Assembly (NCBI GenBank): GCA_029261895.1
Contig: JAJDAK010000044.1
Location: 1 to 34,147, forward strand
From: Deltaproteobacteria bacterium
GTDB taxonomy: Bacteria > Myxococcota_A > UBA9160 > SZUA-336
Reading direction: 5' to 3'
Length of the DNA: 34,147 bases
Shown here one piece after another: positions 1 through 7,519 of this stretch. A program made the translations under genes and the position numbers. Below the pieces are notes generated by a model. The model saw only the letters and a list, made by a program, of their open reading frames with translations. It did not search any database and was not told the origin of the DNA. Position 1 is the first letter of the stretch; the number at the start of each line of letters is the position of its first letter.

Positions 1-135
1 CGTGAAATCCGCCAAACCCAACTTCGCTTGTCGCTGCGTAATCGCTGCGGTTAGCGTCGTCTTCCCATGGTCGACGTGACCAATCGTACCCACGTTTACG
101 TGTGGCTTGTTTCGCTCGAATTTCTGCTTTGCCAT
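1..135 (-). CDS. tuf: Elongation factor Tu, N-terminal fragment
   Basis: Only the first 45 codons are present; the rest lies beyond the left edge. The reverse-strand translation begins [20 protein letters not shown] and contains the GTPase P-loop [10 protein letters not shown], which is diagnostic of EF-Tu. EF-Tu carries aminoacyl-tRNA to the ribosome as a GTP complex in the cytoplasm. The ATG at 135-133 is preceded by an AGAGGGGA-like ribosome binding site. Four tRNA genes (Thr, Tyr, Gly, Thr) lie immediately upstream on the same strand, the same order as the thrU-tyrU-glyT-thrT-tufB cluster of Escherichia coli. Cotranscription with them is likely. Confidence 0.97.
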   Translation of the reverse strand, partial: MAKQKFERNKPHVNVGTIGHVDHGKTTLTAAITQRQAKLGLADFT

Positions 136-202
136 GATTCCCCTCTTTTGCTTACGCCTTTAACCGGGCCACCAAATCTTGCGGGTTTTGCTTCGTCGCG
201 GC

Positions 203-279
<77 letters not shown>

Positions 280-307
280 AGTAACACCACCTTGAACGTT
301 TCAAACC

Positions 308-384
308 TGGAGCGGGAAACGGGATTCGAACCCGCGACCCCAAGCTTGGAAGGCTTGTGCTCTAGCCAGCTGAGCTATTCCCGC
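308..384 (-). tRNA. tRNA-Gly (anticodon TCC)
   Basis: The acceptor stem GCGGGAA pairs with TTCCCGC, followed by discriminator T and an encoded CCA (308-310). The anticodon loop reads CTTCCAA, giving anticodon TCC for GGA/GGG glycine codons. The T-arm contains GGTTCGAATCC. It lies 28 nt upstream of tRNA-Thr(GGT) in the tRNA-tuf cluster, the position glyT holds in the E. coli tufB operon. Confidence 0.96.
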
Positions 385-439
385 TAATCGTATTCCTTCA
401 TTGAGCAATCTGAATTTTCATATCTCTGAGTTGACCGAT

Positions 440-525
440 TGGTGGAGAGGGGAGGACTCGAACCTCCGTAGCACGAATGCAACAGGTTTACAGCCTGCCC
501 CGTTTGACCGCTTCGGTACCTCTCC
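440..525 (-). tRNA. tRNA-Tyr (anticodon GTA)
   Basis: An 86-nt class II tRNA with a long variable arm. The acceptor stem GGAGAGG pairs with CCTCTCC, followed by discriminator A and an encoded CCA (440-442). The anticodon loop CTGTAAA gives GTA, decoding UAC/UAU. Same strand and conserved order within the tRNA-tuf cluster. The 218 nt between this tRNA and the next one upstream (526-743) holds nothing I can identify. Confidence 0.96.
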
Positions 526-743
526 GAGATTGAAATCCCGACGCTCTATTTCCCCCTACCTCTTTAAGGCTCTTTAAATCTATAAAACGCGTAAGACACC
601 CCGTCGCCTTTAAGAGATCGTTTTCTCTTGTTAAGGCTTGGGATCTCTTCCCGTTGAATTCATCTTTAATTTGCGCAGCCTCGCGTGCTGCCTCTCTATT
701 CATCTGTCCACGAACCGCGAGTTGCCGATGATCGCATAATCGG

Positions 744-816
744 AGCTGGCGAGGGGACTCGAACCTCCAACCTGCTGATTACAAATCAGCTGCTCTGCCA
801 ATTGAGCTACGCCAGC
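744..816 (-). tRNA. tRNA-Thr (anticodon TGT), no encoded CCA
   Basis: The acceptor stem GCTGGCG pairs with CGCCAGC. The anticodon stem CTGAT/ATCAG encloses loop TTTGTAA, giving anticodon TGT for ACA/ACG. The discriminator is T and the next bases are CCG, not CCA, so the 3' CCA must be added after transcription, unlike the other three tRNAs of this cluster. It is the first gene of the tRNA-tuf transcription unit, with a candidate promoter just upstream. Confidence 0.95.
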
Positions 817-826
817 ACGGGTACGG

Positions 827-854
827 ATTGTACCGGCGGATACTCCCCTCGCCA
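827..854 (-). promoter_or_regulatory. Candidate promoter of the tRNA-tuf unit
   Basis: On the minus strand a -10 box TACAAT (832-827) is separated by 16 nt from a weak -35-like TGGCGA (854-849). The predicted start is near 820, a few nucleotides before the mature 5' end of tRNA-Thr(TGT) at 816. The stretch between -10 and start is GC-rich, as in stringently controlled stable-RNA promoters. That last point is inference. Confidence 0.4.
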
Positions 855-947
855 CCAGGCTACTCGACCAGACAAGACACGAATTCGCAGCGTATCGATA
901 CGGTATTTTGCGACTTTTTTCCACCCGCGTGGCTTTCCCAACATAAA

Positions 948-1679
948 TTAGCTTGGGTTGAGGGGCTGCTTGGCGCGCCGATGCTCAGCGGTCCGAAGCA
1001 AAAGATGGGCTGCGGCGGCGGCAACGCCCAGGGACCCGATCCTTCCAGACTGCGGGATCGCAATGCAGCGATCCGCCATTTCACGAATTCCCTGCTTCAC
1101 GCCACGATCTTCGCTGCCAAAAACCCAGGCGATATCCCCACGAAAACAACCCGAATCCACAGAATCGATCGATTCTCCCGAGCCATCTGCGACCAGAATG
1201 CGAAGCCCCTCAGCTGACGCAATCTCGAGGAATTTCCGTAGGTTAGGCGTTCGGCCGAGCCTCAGATGTTCGACCGCCCCCGCACTCGCCCGAAGAACAC
1301 CGGCAGCAATGGGTGGTGATCGACGATGCTCCAGCGCGATCCCCGTTACACCGGCGATCTCGGCACTGCGTAGGATCGACCCGAGATTTCCGACATCCGT
1401 TAGGCGATCCAACGCGACCAAGAACCGAGCGTCGGTATGGACCAGGAGCTCCTCAGCCGCCTCTTCTCGGTACGGATCCGCATCTGCCCAAGGAGGGCCG
1501 GTCGTAGATTCCGTCGAAATACCGGCCTCGGTGACCCGCTCAGCCAAGTCACGCAATCCGGGAGTGCTCTGCTCATCGGGCAGCCCGACATGATGGACTT
1601 TCCGCCGACGCGCGCGGATGGCTTCGATAATGGGTCGGACGCCTTCGATCCGAACCCGCTCTCCCGTTTGTGGCTTCAC
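948..1679 (-). CDS. rlmB: 23S rRNA 2'-O-ribose methyltransferase, TrmH/SPOUT family
   Basis: A 243-residue SPOUT methyltransferase. It has a short N-terminal L30e-like substrate-binding region (about 9-75) and a catalytic domain (about 85-235). Visible motifs are motif 1 NLGSILR (98-104), motif 2 FGSEDRGV (187-194) and motif 3 IPQSGRIGSLGVA (208-220). The family transfers a methyl group from S-adenosylmethionine to ribose 2'-OH; RlmB acts on Gm2251 of 23S rRNA. Motif 3 carries SLGVA where the family usually has SLNVS/A, so a conserved Asn is replaced by Gly. The GTG start at 1679 is preceded by a weak TAGGG. The start overlaps the proposed start of divergent pabB by 10 nt. A related TrmH-family tRNA or rRNA methylase cannot be excluded. 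Confidence 0.88.
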   Translation of the reverse strand: MKPQTGERVRIEGVRPIIEAIRARRRKVHHVGLPDEQSTPGLRDLAERVTEAGISTESTTGPPWADADPYREEAAEELLVHTDARFLVALDRLTDVGNLGSILRSAEIAGVTGIALEHRRSPPIAAGVLRASAGAVEHLRLGRTPNLRKFLEIASAEGLRILVADGSGESIDSVDSGCFRGDIAWVFGSEDRGVKQGIREMADRCIAIPQSGRIGSLGVAAAAAHLLLRTAEHRRAKQPLNPS

Positions 1680-2974
1680 CGCCCTACTCTAGCGGAGTGT
1701 TTAGAACCGAGCTTCCATTCGTGCCGCATCCGGCGGAACTACTGGCCGCGCTGCCCAAGGGCCTGCGGCCCCATGCGTTGATTGGCAGCGGCTGGGCGCA
1801 TGCGCTGATTGGAATCGAACCCGAAGTCGAGTTCCTAGGCGGTCTCGATGCCTTCGCCAGCGCCCGAGCCTGGCTCGATGCATCCCCGGCGAGCCCAGCG
1901 CTCGACCGCGTGCTGATGGGCTTCCTCTCCTATGACCTAGGGCGACAATTCGAAGCGCTACCGGAAATCGCTGCGATCGAAACACACACACCCGATCTCT
2001 ACTTCGCAGGCTTTCGCGCAGTGATTCGCTACGACAGATCTCACACCCGCGCGGTCATTCAGGGTTCGGACGCAATCGCGGTCCAGCGCCTTGGCGGGAT
2101 TGTGGAAGAGCTCAAAGAACCCGCGGTTCGGAACCTTGCCATTCCGAAGCTGAGCTTTTCCACCGATGAAACCCGCTACAAAGAAAATGTAGGCCGGGTA
2201 CAGGACTGGATCCGTCGCGGTGATATCTACCAAGCCAATATCTCACGACGTGCACGTTGGGAACCGGTGCACCGGGAACAGCTCGGCGATCTCTTTCGTC
2301 GCTTAGTTCATCTGTCCGGCGCGCCGTTTTCAGCGTTCATTGATACGGGCGAGCTGCAACTCCTGTCGAATTCACCGGAGCGCTTTCTGCGCATCAGCGG
2401 TCACCGTATTGAAACATCACCGATTAAAGGCACCCGACCTCGAGGGCACACAGCCGAGGAAGATGCCTGGCTAAAAAAGGAACTCATCCACTCGTCGAAA
2501 GATCGCGCAGAACACCTCATGATCGTCGACCTAGAGCGCAACGACCTCGGCCGCATCTGTAAGACGGGCTCGATTCACGTTCATGACATGATGGAGCTAC
2601 ACAGCTTCGAACACGTGCATCATCTGGTCAGCACTATCGAGGGCGAACTCGATGATCCTACAGACTGGCATTCGATTCTGCGCGCGATGTTTCCCGGCGG
2701 CTCCATTACCGGGGCGCCCAAAGTACGCGCGATGCAGATCATCGAAGCCATAGAGCCCACACGCCGTGGCGTCTACACCGGCGCGATCGGCTACCTCGAC
2801 GCCAGCGGTAATGCGGATTTCAATATCGCGATTCGCACGGCAATCGCACATCAGAACTGTCTAGATCTACATCTCGGTGCCGGCATCGTTGCCGACTCGG
2901 TCGCCGAAGAAGAACTCAAAGAAACCAGCGACAAAGGCTTGGACTTTACGAAGCTCTGGACGGCCCAGACTTGA
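1670..2974 (+). CDS. pabB: Aminodeoxychorismate synthase component I
   Basis: A 434-residue chorismate-binding enzyme that makes 4-amino-4-deoxychorismate from chorismate and ammonia for folate synthesis. The C-terminal half has the family motifs GDIYQANISRR (from 184), SPERFLRISG, PIKGTRPRG (251-259), PGGSITGAPK and GVYTGAIGY. The lysine in PIKGT (Lys253) distinguishes PabB from anthranilate synthase TrpE, which has PIAGT there. No glutamine amidotransferase domain is fused, so a separate PabA is expected elsewhere. The GTG at 1670 gives about 13 residues before the first conserved block. GTG 1697 is an alternative that would avoid the overlap with rlmB; neither has a convincing ribosome binding site. 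The last codons overlap the pabC start. Confidence 0.92.
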   Translation: MASPPYSSGVFRTELPFVPHPAELLAALPKGLRPHALIGSGWAHALIGIEPEVEFLGGLDAFASARAWLDASPASPALDRVLMGFLSYDLGRQFEALPEIAAIETHTPDLYFAGFRAVIRYDRSHTRAVIQGSDAIAVQRLGGIVEELKEPAVRNLAIPKLSFSTDETRYKENVGRVQDWIRRGDIYQANISRRARWEPVHREQLGDLFRRLVHLSGAPFSAFIDTGELQLLSNSPERFLRISGHRIETSPIKGTRPRGHTAEEDAWLKKELIHSSKDRAEHLMIVDLERNDLGRICKTGSIHVHDMMELHSFEHVHHLVSTIEGELDDPTDWHSILRAMFPGGSITGAPKVRAMQIIEAIEPTRRGVYTGAIGYLDASGNADFNIAIRTAIAHQNCLDLHLGAGIVADSVAEEELKETSDKGLDFTKLWTAQT

Positions 2975-3759
2975 GCGCTCCTCGCTTGCTTTGGATGAAC
3001 GGTCGGGTCATCGCTGCCGCACGCGCGAAAGTTCCGATTGAAAATGAAACGCTGCTTCGCGGCTACGGCATATACGAGAGGATGCGCTTGGTTCGTGGCA
3101 GCGTGCCGTTACTTCCGCTCCACCTGGTGCGCTTGCGCCAGAGCGCGGCTGCGTTGGAACTCGAACTTCCCTCCACCGATTGGGCCAAGGTCTGTTCGAA
3201 TCTCGGACGGCGCAATCGCATCGCGAATGGTGTTATCCGTGTCACGATTGGCGACGGTTTTCAACTGGTGCAAACCGACCGCCTGCCGCGCAACCTGAAA
3301 ACGGAGCAAACTCAGGGAATCGCCGTCGAAACGCTGCCGCTGGAATACGCAGCAGCGAATATTAAGGGCACATCTCGGCTCGCCCTTTCGCTGGCAGAAC
3401 GCAGCTCGAATGCCGAAGTCTTGCTCGTTGGGCGGGGCGGCGTATCACTCGAAACCACCCGTGCGAATTTCTTTGTCCTCAGCGACCGCGGCATTGAAAC
3501 CGCTGCATCACCACGCGTTCTTCCAGGAATTGCGCGCGGACTCCTACTGGAATTCGCACGGGGAATGGGAATTCCAATCCGATTTCGCGCGGCACGGCTC
3601 GCGGAAAGCCATAAATGGAAAGAAGTCTTCGTCTCGAACGCGGTGCGTGGAATCCGACCCGTGATACGTATCGATGATCGGGTATTTCCACTACCCGGAA
3701 ATAACTCTGTGACGCGCCAACTCGACAAGGCACTCCGGGAACGCATGGGCGTACCTTGA
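2971..3759 (+). CDS. pabC: Aminodeoxychorismate lyase-like PLP enzyme (class IV)
   Basis: A 262-residue fold-type IV PLP enzyme. The N-terminal block LLWMNGRV, LLRGYGIYERMRL and the lysine in IKGTSRLALSLAERS (Lys132) match the positions of the catalytic lysine region of PabC (E. coli IKSLNRLEQ-type). VSLETTRANFFVL (Glu161) and RVLPGIARGLLLEFA are also family blocks. PabC eliminates pyruvate from aminodeoxychorismate to give 4-aminobenzoate, the step after PabB. The proposed TTG start at 2971 overlaps the pabB stop (TTGA), suggesting translational coupling. ATG 2995 is an alternative but would cut conserved N-terminal residues. D-amino acid or branched-chain aminotransferases share the fold; the pabB neighbour favours PabC. 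Confidence 0.85.
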   Translation: MSAPRLLWMNGRVIAAARAKVPIENETLLRGYGIYERMRLVRGSVPLLPLHLVRLRQSAAALELELPSTDWAKVCSNLGRRNRIANGVIRVTIGDGFQLVQTDRLPRNLKTEQTQGIAVETLPLEYAAANIKGTSRLALSLAERSSNAEVLLVGRGGVSLETTRANFFVLSDRGIETAASPRVLPGIARGLLLEFARGMGIPIRFRAARLAESHKWKEVFVSNAVRGIRPVIRIDDRVFPLPGNNSVTRQLDKALRERMGVP

Positions 3760-3796
3760 TCTCAAGCGAATTGGAGATCACTCCGACCTAGATGAT

Positions 3797-4189
3797 ATGC
3801 GGTCTGGGATCAATAACCGAAAAGACATGCGCCGCGCGGTCGATATATCGATTTCAACCGTCGCCATTGACCCGATCCGCAATCCAGTCACGGGTGACGT
3901 GTCTTACGGCACAACGGAGAACGACACGGTGATCAACTTGTCGCGACGTGGACTCTGCATTCGCAGCACTCACCCACCTGGCGTTGGCGATCGCGTACTA
4001 TTGACGTTGCAACTGCCGGGCCAAACAGAAGCGGTAGAGGTGATTGGTCGAACACGTTGGACCCGAGTCAATCGTCGAACTACGCGTGGCAATAACGGCG
4101 CTGCGTTCGCGACCGCAGGAATTGAATTGATCGGTGGCTCGTCGGGAGCGTTCGATCGTTACGATCGTTCACTCGCCAAGCTCGTATAG
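3797..4189 (+). CDS. PilZ-domain protein (putative c-di-GMP binding)
   Basis: A 130-residue protein with a PilZ-like pattern: an N-terminal RKDMR (RxxxR, 8-12), then INLSRRGLCIRS matching the (D/N)xSxxG motif, then alternating beta strands including VIGRTRWTR and AGIELIGG. PilZ domains bind cyclic di-GMP through RxxxR and (D/N)xSxxG and control motility, adhesion or polysaccharide export. No signal peptide or second domain is present, so it is probably a stand-alone cytoplasmic effector. It lies 37 nt after pabC without an obvious ribosome binding site. ATG 3827 is another possible start but would lose part of RxxxR. The target is unknown. Confidence 0.72.
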   Translation: MRSGINNRKDMRRAVDISISTVAIDPIRNPVTGDVSYGTTENDTVINLSRRGLCIRSTHPPGVGDRVLLTLQLPGQTEAVEVIGRTRWTRVNRRTTRGNNGAAFATAGIELIGGSSGAFDRYDRSLAKLV

Positions 4190-4249
4190 CGTCAGCCGGT
4201 TCTTGCGAGCGACATCCGCGTCAGATACGATGGTTTCAGGAGATCCATC

Positions 4250-4567
4250 GTGTCTCAGATGCGCGCACCAGGCGGGTTTCGTGCAATGCGTTCAACACGC
4301 ACGCTCGAAACATTTCAGGATCCAGTCTTTCAAAGTGAAATGCGGGTTCGACGCGTCATTCAATCCATTCACCAAGATATCGCCGAGGGCGGAAACGCCT
4401 ACGTGCGCCAAATCCTTCGCGGCCCGCGTGAGCTCTATCGCATTGAACTAGAACGACCTGAGATGGCGTATACGAGGATCACGATCCTAGATGGCGACGC
4501 ACTCGAAACATTGATCGAGGAAACCGCCGAAGCAACGCTGCAAACTCGCTTCCGTTTTCAGTCCTAA
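4250..4567 (+). CDS. Small hypothetical protein
   Basis: A 105-residue acidic/basic mixed protein I do not recognise. The GTG start is supported by an AGGAG ribosome binding site (4238-4242) at 7-nt spacing. The sequence is mostly predicted alpha helix and beta strand with no cysteines, signal peptide or membrane segment. The central part, ending YRIELERPEMAYTRITILD, looks like a small alpha-beta domain. It follows the PilZ gene by 60 nt on the same strand and could share its transcript. Its stop is 12 nt before the 3' end of the convergent tRNA-Leu gene. No function is proposed. Confidence 0.7.
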   Translation: MSQMRAPGGFRAMRSTRTLETFQDPVFQSEMRVRRVIQSIHQDIAEGGNAYVRQILRGPRELYRIELERPEMAYTRITILDGDALETLIEETAEATLQTRFRFQS

Positions 4568-4579
4568 GTGGCCACTAAC

Positions 4580-4665
4580 TGCCCGGGGCGGGATTCGAAC
4601 CCGCACGAAGCTCTCACCTCGAGGGATTTTAAGTCCCCTGTGTCTGCCAGTTCCACCACCCGGGC
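4580..4665 (-). tRNA. tRNA-Leu (anticodon TAA), no encoded CCA
   Basis: An 86-nt class II tRNA with acceptor stem GCCCGGG/CCCGGGC and discriminator A. The anticodon stem GGGAC/ATCCC encloses loop TTAAA with anticodon TAA, which decodes UUA/UUG leucine codons. The variable arm CTCGAGGTGAGAGC is long, as expected for leucine tRNAs. Bases after the discriminator read GTT, so CCA is not encoded. It stands alone on the minus strand between two plus-strand protein genes. Confidence 0.95.
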
Positions 4666-4676
4666 ATAGGGGGCGC

Positions 4677-4682
4677 AATATA
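4677..4682 (-). promoter_or_regulatory. Candidate -10 box for tRNA-Leu
   Basis: TATATT on the minus strand (4682-4677) places a predicted start near 4670, five nucleotides before the mature tRNA 5' end at 4665. I see no convincing -35 box at 16-18 nt. Confidence 0.35.
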
Positions 4683-4749
4683 GCCCGAAGTAATGGGTTT
4701 CGGCAGCTATCCACTCAAGCACCGACCGATTCTTGCCGCCTATTGATGT

Positions 4750-5061
4750 ATGGAAGCTACGAATCAATGCCAGAAATGCGATGCGCGCGAGGGCCAGAAC
4801 GTCGCGCTCCTGGGTGGTTTCACCGCAAAACTCTGCTTTTCATGCCGCAATCATTGGCATCAGTATCTGTCGACCCGTGGGCTTTGGTCGCGGTACAAGC
4901 AGGTGCAAGCCCAGCATGCATCACTCAATGACCAGCTCACGCTCGGAATCGATGGACTCGACCAGGACTTCAAAAAATTCTTCGCCGAAGAAGAATCGCT
5001 GATGTCGGAACTATTCGATACCGCAGAAACCTGGCTCGCTTCGCCAAGTTCGAACGCTTAG
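4750..5061 (+). CDS. Small hypothetical protein with CxxC...CxxC motif
   Basis: A 103-residue protein not recognised as a named family. The N-terminal third has two cysteine pairs, CQKC (7-10) and CFSC (29-32), separated by 18 residues. This spacing fits a small zinc ribbon. The remainder is predicted helical (HHASLNDQ-like region through DFKKFFAEEESLMSELF), with an acidic C-terminal half. No signal peptide or membrane segment. The ATG at 4750 has no clear ribosome binding site. It ends 10 nt before the stop of the convergent amidase gene. Metal binding is inferred from the cysteine spacing only. Confidence 0.6.
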   Translation: MEATNQCQKCDAREGQNVALLGGFTAKLCFSCRNHWHQYLSTRGLWSRYKQVQAQHASLNDQLTLGIDGLDQDFKKFFAEEESLMSELFDTAETWLASPSSNA

Positions 5062-5071
5062 TCGGCCGCGC

Positions 5072-6526
5072 TTAAGCGAAAACCGGAGGTCGGTGATCCG
5101 CCCAAGGCGCCGCGGCTTCCAACTGAGCCGCCACCGAAAGTAACAGGTCCTCACGACCGTAGGCGGCGACCAACTGCACGCCTACCGGCAAGCCGCTTTC
5201 GCTCCAGTGCAAGGGCAACGAAATTCCAGGTTGACCCGTCAGATTAAATGCTGAGGTAAATGCGCCAAAGGGGATCGCACGAATGACGGGTTTCATCGGC
5301 TCATCAACCGACTGCGCATACTCACCGAGAACAGGTGCTGGCTCCGCAGTCGTCGGTGTCAGCAGTAAATCAAAACCACCCTCCCACCATGCCGCCATAT
5401 CCCGACTAAAGCGATGAATCTCGCGCAGGTGCGCGATGTAATCGGGCGCTGGAGTCGAACGGCCGATTTCTGCAATGGCCCAAGTCAGCGGCTCGACGGA
5501 ACGTTGATCCAACTCGCAACCAATCTTTGCGCCGACGCGCTGCAACGTCTCGGCGATATTGCACGCAACCACCGTAATGTAGTGGGGGCCCGTGGCGGTT
5601 TCGTCCAAGGCCTTCGGATGTTCGGCTTCGACGTGGTGGCCCAACTGCTCGAGTAACTCCGCCGCCTCTTTAACCGCGATCAAACACTCCGCATGCAGCG
5701 GCACCGCATCTCGCGGCGAATTTCCCATCACTCCGATCTTCAACGGGCCAGGATGCTCCTGAACATTATCCAAATAGAGTGCCGACGGCGGCGCAGCAAA
5801 GTACGGGTCGCCTGGCATCGCCCCACGCGTCAAATCTAAAAACGCAGCGGTATCCCGCACGCTCCGCGACACCACCCCTTCACACGAAAAACCCGCCCAG
5901 CGTTCGCCGAGACCCGGCCCAAATGAAGATCGGCCACGCGTGGGTTTTAATCCGACCAGGCCACAGAGCGCCGCTGGAATTCGAATCGAACCACCACCAT
6001 CGCTGGCGTGCGCGGCCGGCACCATGCCCGACGCCACCGCGGCCGCCGCTCCCCCACTCGAACCGCCGGCACTGCGCGTCAGATCCCACGGATTACGCGT
6101 CGGCCCGTAGGCCTCCGGTTCGGTTGTCGGCAATAAACCTAACTCGGGCGTATTGGTTCGCCCCAGCGTCACGATGCCCGCACGGCGCAGACGGGCAGCA
6201 AAATAGCTGTCGTTCGCTTCAATCCATGCTGCATCTTTGAGCGCCAACATCCCGGCGTGACACGGCTGCCCGGCTTCCTCTCCCCCCAAATCCTTCAGTA
6301 AAAAAGGCACTCCCGCGAGCGGCGGGCGATCGTCAACCGCGATCGATTCGAGGCTTTGGGCGTGTGCGCGTGCACGTTCAAAACTCTGATGAATCACGGC
6401 GTTAAGTGCAGGGTTGCACTTTTCCACGCGCGCGATCGCTGCGTTTACGACCTCAACGGGGCCAAGCTCTCCCGCACGTACAGCACTGGCGAGACCAATC
6501 GCGTCCAATCGATCCAAGGTTTCCAT
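5072..6526 (-). CDS. Amidase signature family hydrolase
   Basis: A 484-residue amidase-signature enzyme. The catalytic Ser-cisSer-Lys triad is readable: Lys78 in PFLLKDLGG, cis-Ser156 in [11 protein letters not shown] and nucleophile Ser180 in [10 protein letters not shown], with the typical 24-residue spacing between the serines. [10 protein letters not shown] follows as in the family. These enzymes hydrolyse amide bonds in the cytoplasm; substrates range from acetamide to cyclic nylon oligomers and cannot be read from sequence. No GatC/GatB neighbours and no GatA-specific context, so it is unlikely to be the Glu-tRNA amidotransferase. The ATG at 6526 has a strong GGAGGG ribosome binding site. 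It diverges from the hydroxylase gene at 6594. Confidence 0.9.
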   Translation of the reverse strand: METLDRLDAIGLASAVRAGELGPVEVVNAAIARVEKCNPALNAVIHQSFERARAHAQSLESIAVDDRPPLAGVPFLLKDLGGEEAGQPCHAGMLALKDAAWIEANDSYFAARLRRAGIVTLGRTNTPELGLLPTTEPEAYGPTRNPWDLTRSAGGSSGGAAAAVASGMVPAAHASDGGGSIRIPAALCGLVGLKPTRGRSSFGPGLGERWAGFSCEGVVSRSVRDTAAFLDLTRGAMPGDPYFAAPPSALYLDNVQEHPGPLKIGVMGNSPRDAVPLHAECLIAVKEAAELLEQLGHHVEAEHPKALDETATGPHYITVVACNIAETLQRVGAKIGCELDQRSVEPLTWAIAEIGRSTPAPDYIAHLREIHRFSRDMAAWWEGGFDLLLTPTTAEPAPVLGEYAQSVDEPMKPVIRAIPFGAFTSAFNLTGQPGISLPLHWSESGLPVGVQLVAAYGREDLLLSVAAQLEAAAPWADHRPPVFA

Positions 6527-6593
6527 ATTGTTCCCTCCGCTGAGATTCCGATCTACCTTTCTAACAGATCTGTGGACTTGCTAGGGTAGGAGC

Positions 6594-7469
6594 ATGAGCT
6601 GGGCCACAAAGCTTTTTGCCTGGAGCGCGTTTCCGATCGGGTTTTGCGGATCCATCGCGGCTGCGCTCGCGCTGATCGATGCCGGTTGGCTGCCGCGCTT
6701 GGCGTTTGTTCCGCCCGTGATCGCTGTCTATACGGCGATCGCCCTGCTCGAGCGTGTCTTCCCCTATCAACGCAGCTGGCAAGCATCCCATGGCGATCTC
6801 GCATTGGATTCATCGCTGATGGGAAGCAATATGCTGCTGAACCAGATCAGCGAGCCTTTTATTCTGGCCGCAATGGTGAGCGTAGGAGTCTGGCTCTCTG
6901 CCGCGGCCGGTTTCGGCCTTTGGCCCGACGCCTGGCCTATCCTGCTGCAGCTCGGAACAGCACTGCTGATCGCGGAGCTTTTCGAATACAGCTGTCACCG
7001 TGCGATGCATGAAGTTCCGCTGCTCTGGCGCTTTCACGCCACGCATCACAGCGCACCACGACTTTATTGGTTGAACACCGTGCGATTTCACCCGGTCGAC
7101 TTGATGCTGGTCGGAACAGGCAAGTTGATGCCCTTGGCGATACTCGGAGCAAACGAAACCGTACTGGCTCTGGTCGCATTGGTCGCCGCCGTACACGGCG
7201 TTTTTCAGCACGCCAATCTTCGGCTGCGCCTTGGCCCGTTGAACTGGATCTTCAGCATGGCGGAGCTGCATCGTTGGCATCATTCACCCATCGTCGAAGA
7301 AGCCAATCATAACTACGGCGGCAACCTGATCTTTTGGGACATTGTTTTTGGAACACGCTACCTGCCCGGAGATCGTGAGCCACCGAGCCTCGTCGGACTC
7401 GGCGACGATCAAAGCTATCCGCGAACGCTTTGGGGCCATTGGATCTGGCCGTTCCAACGTTCCCACTAA
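6594..7469 (+). CDS. Membrane di-iron hydroxylase, fatty acid hydroxylase/sterol desaturase family
   Basis: A 291-residue integral membrane protein with the histidine clusters of the fatty-acid hydroxylase superfamily: HRAMH (135-139), HATHH (148-152), FQHAN (His206) and HRWHH (226-230), with a further His at 239. These ligate a di-iron centre that hydroxylates or desaturates lipid substrates with O2. Hydrophobic segments at about 9-30, 36-52, 85-105, 113-130 and 170-205 fit four or more membrane helices. The ATG lies just after an AGGAG. A TAGGGT box sits exactly 6 nt before the ATG. It is followed by an acyl-CoA dehydrogenase gene, so a lipid or sterol substrate is plausible but not shown. 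Confidence 0.88.
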   Translation: MSWATKLFAWSAFPIGFCGSIAAALALIDAGWLPRLAFVPPVIAVYTAIALLERVFPYQRSWQASHGDLALDSSLMGSNMLLNQISEPFILAAMVSVGVWLSAAAGFGLWPDAWPILLQLGTALLIAELFEYSCHRAMHEVPLLWRFHATHHSAPRLYWLNTVRFHPVDLMLVGTGKLMPLAILGANETVLALVALVAAVHGVFQHANLRLRLGPLNWIFSMAELHRWHHSPIVEEANHNYGGNLIFWDIVFGTRYLPGDREPPSLVGLGDDQSYPRTLWGHWIWPFQRSH

Positions 7470-7519
7470 GGACGGATTCACCGTAGAATGCGCCGCGTAT
7501 TCGAGCACAGAGGAAGAGT

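Noticed and set aside
286..303. TTGAACGTTTCAA-like sequence between tRNA-Thr and tRNA-Gly as a third KstR-type site
   Set aside because: The AAC and GTT half-sites are adjacent instead of separated by two bases, and it lies between processed tRNAs.
5779..6240. 153-residue plus-strand frame inside the amidase gene
   Set aside because: Antisense shadow of a strongly conserved amidase; Pro/Arg/His-rich composition is typical of out-of-frame translation in GC-rich DNA.
6564..6573. Palindrome ACAGATCTGT between amidase and hydroxylase genes
   Set aside because: Only 10 bp, a single copy and no link to a known regulator; it could be chance.
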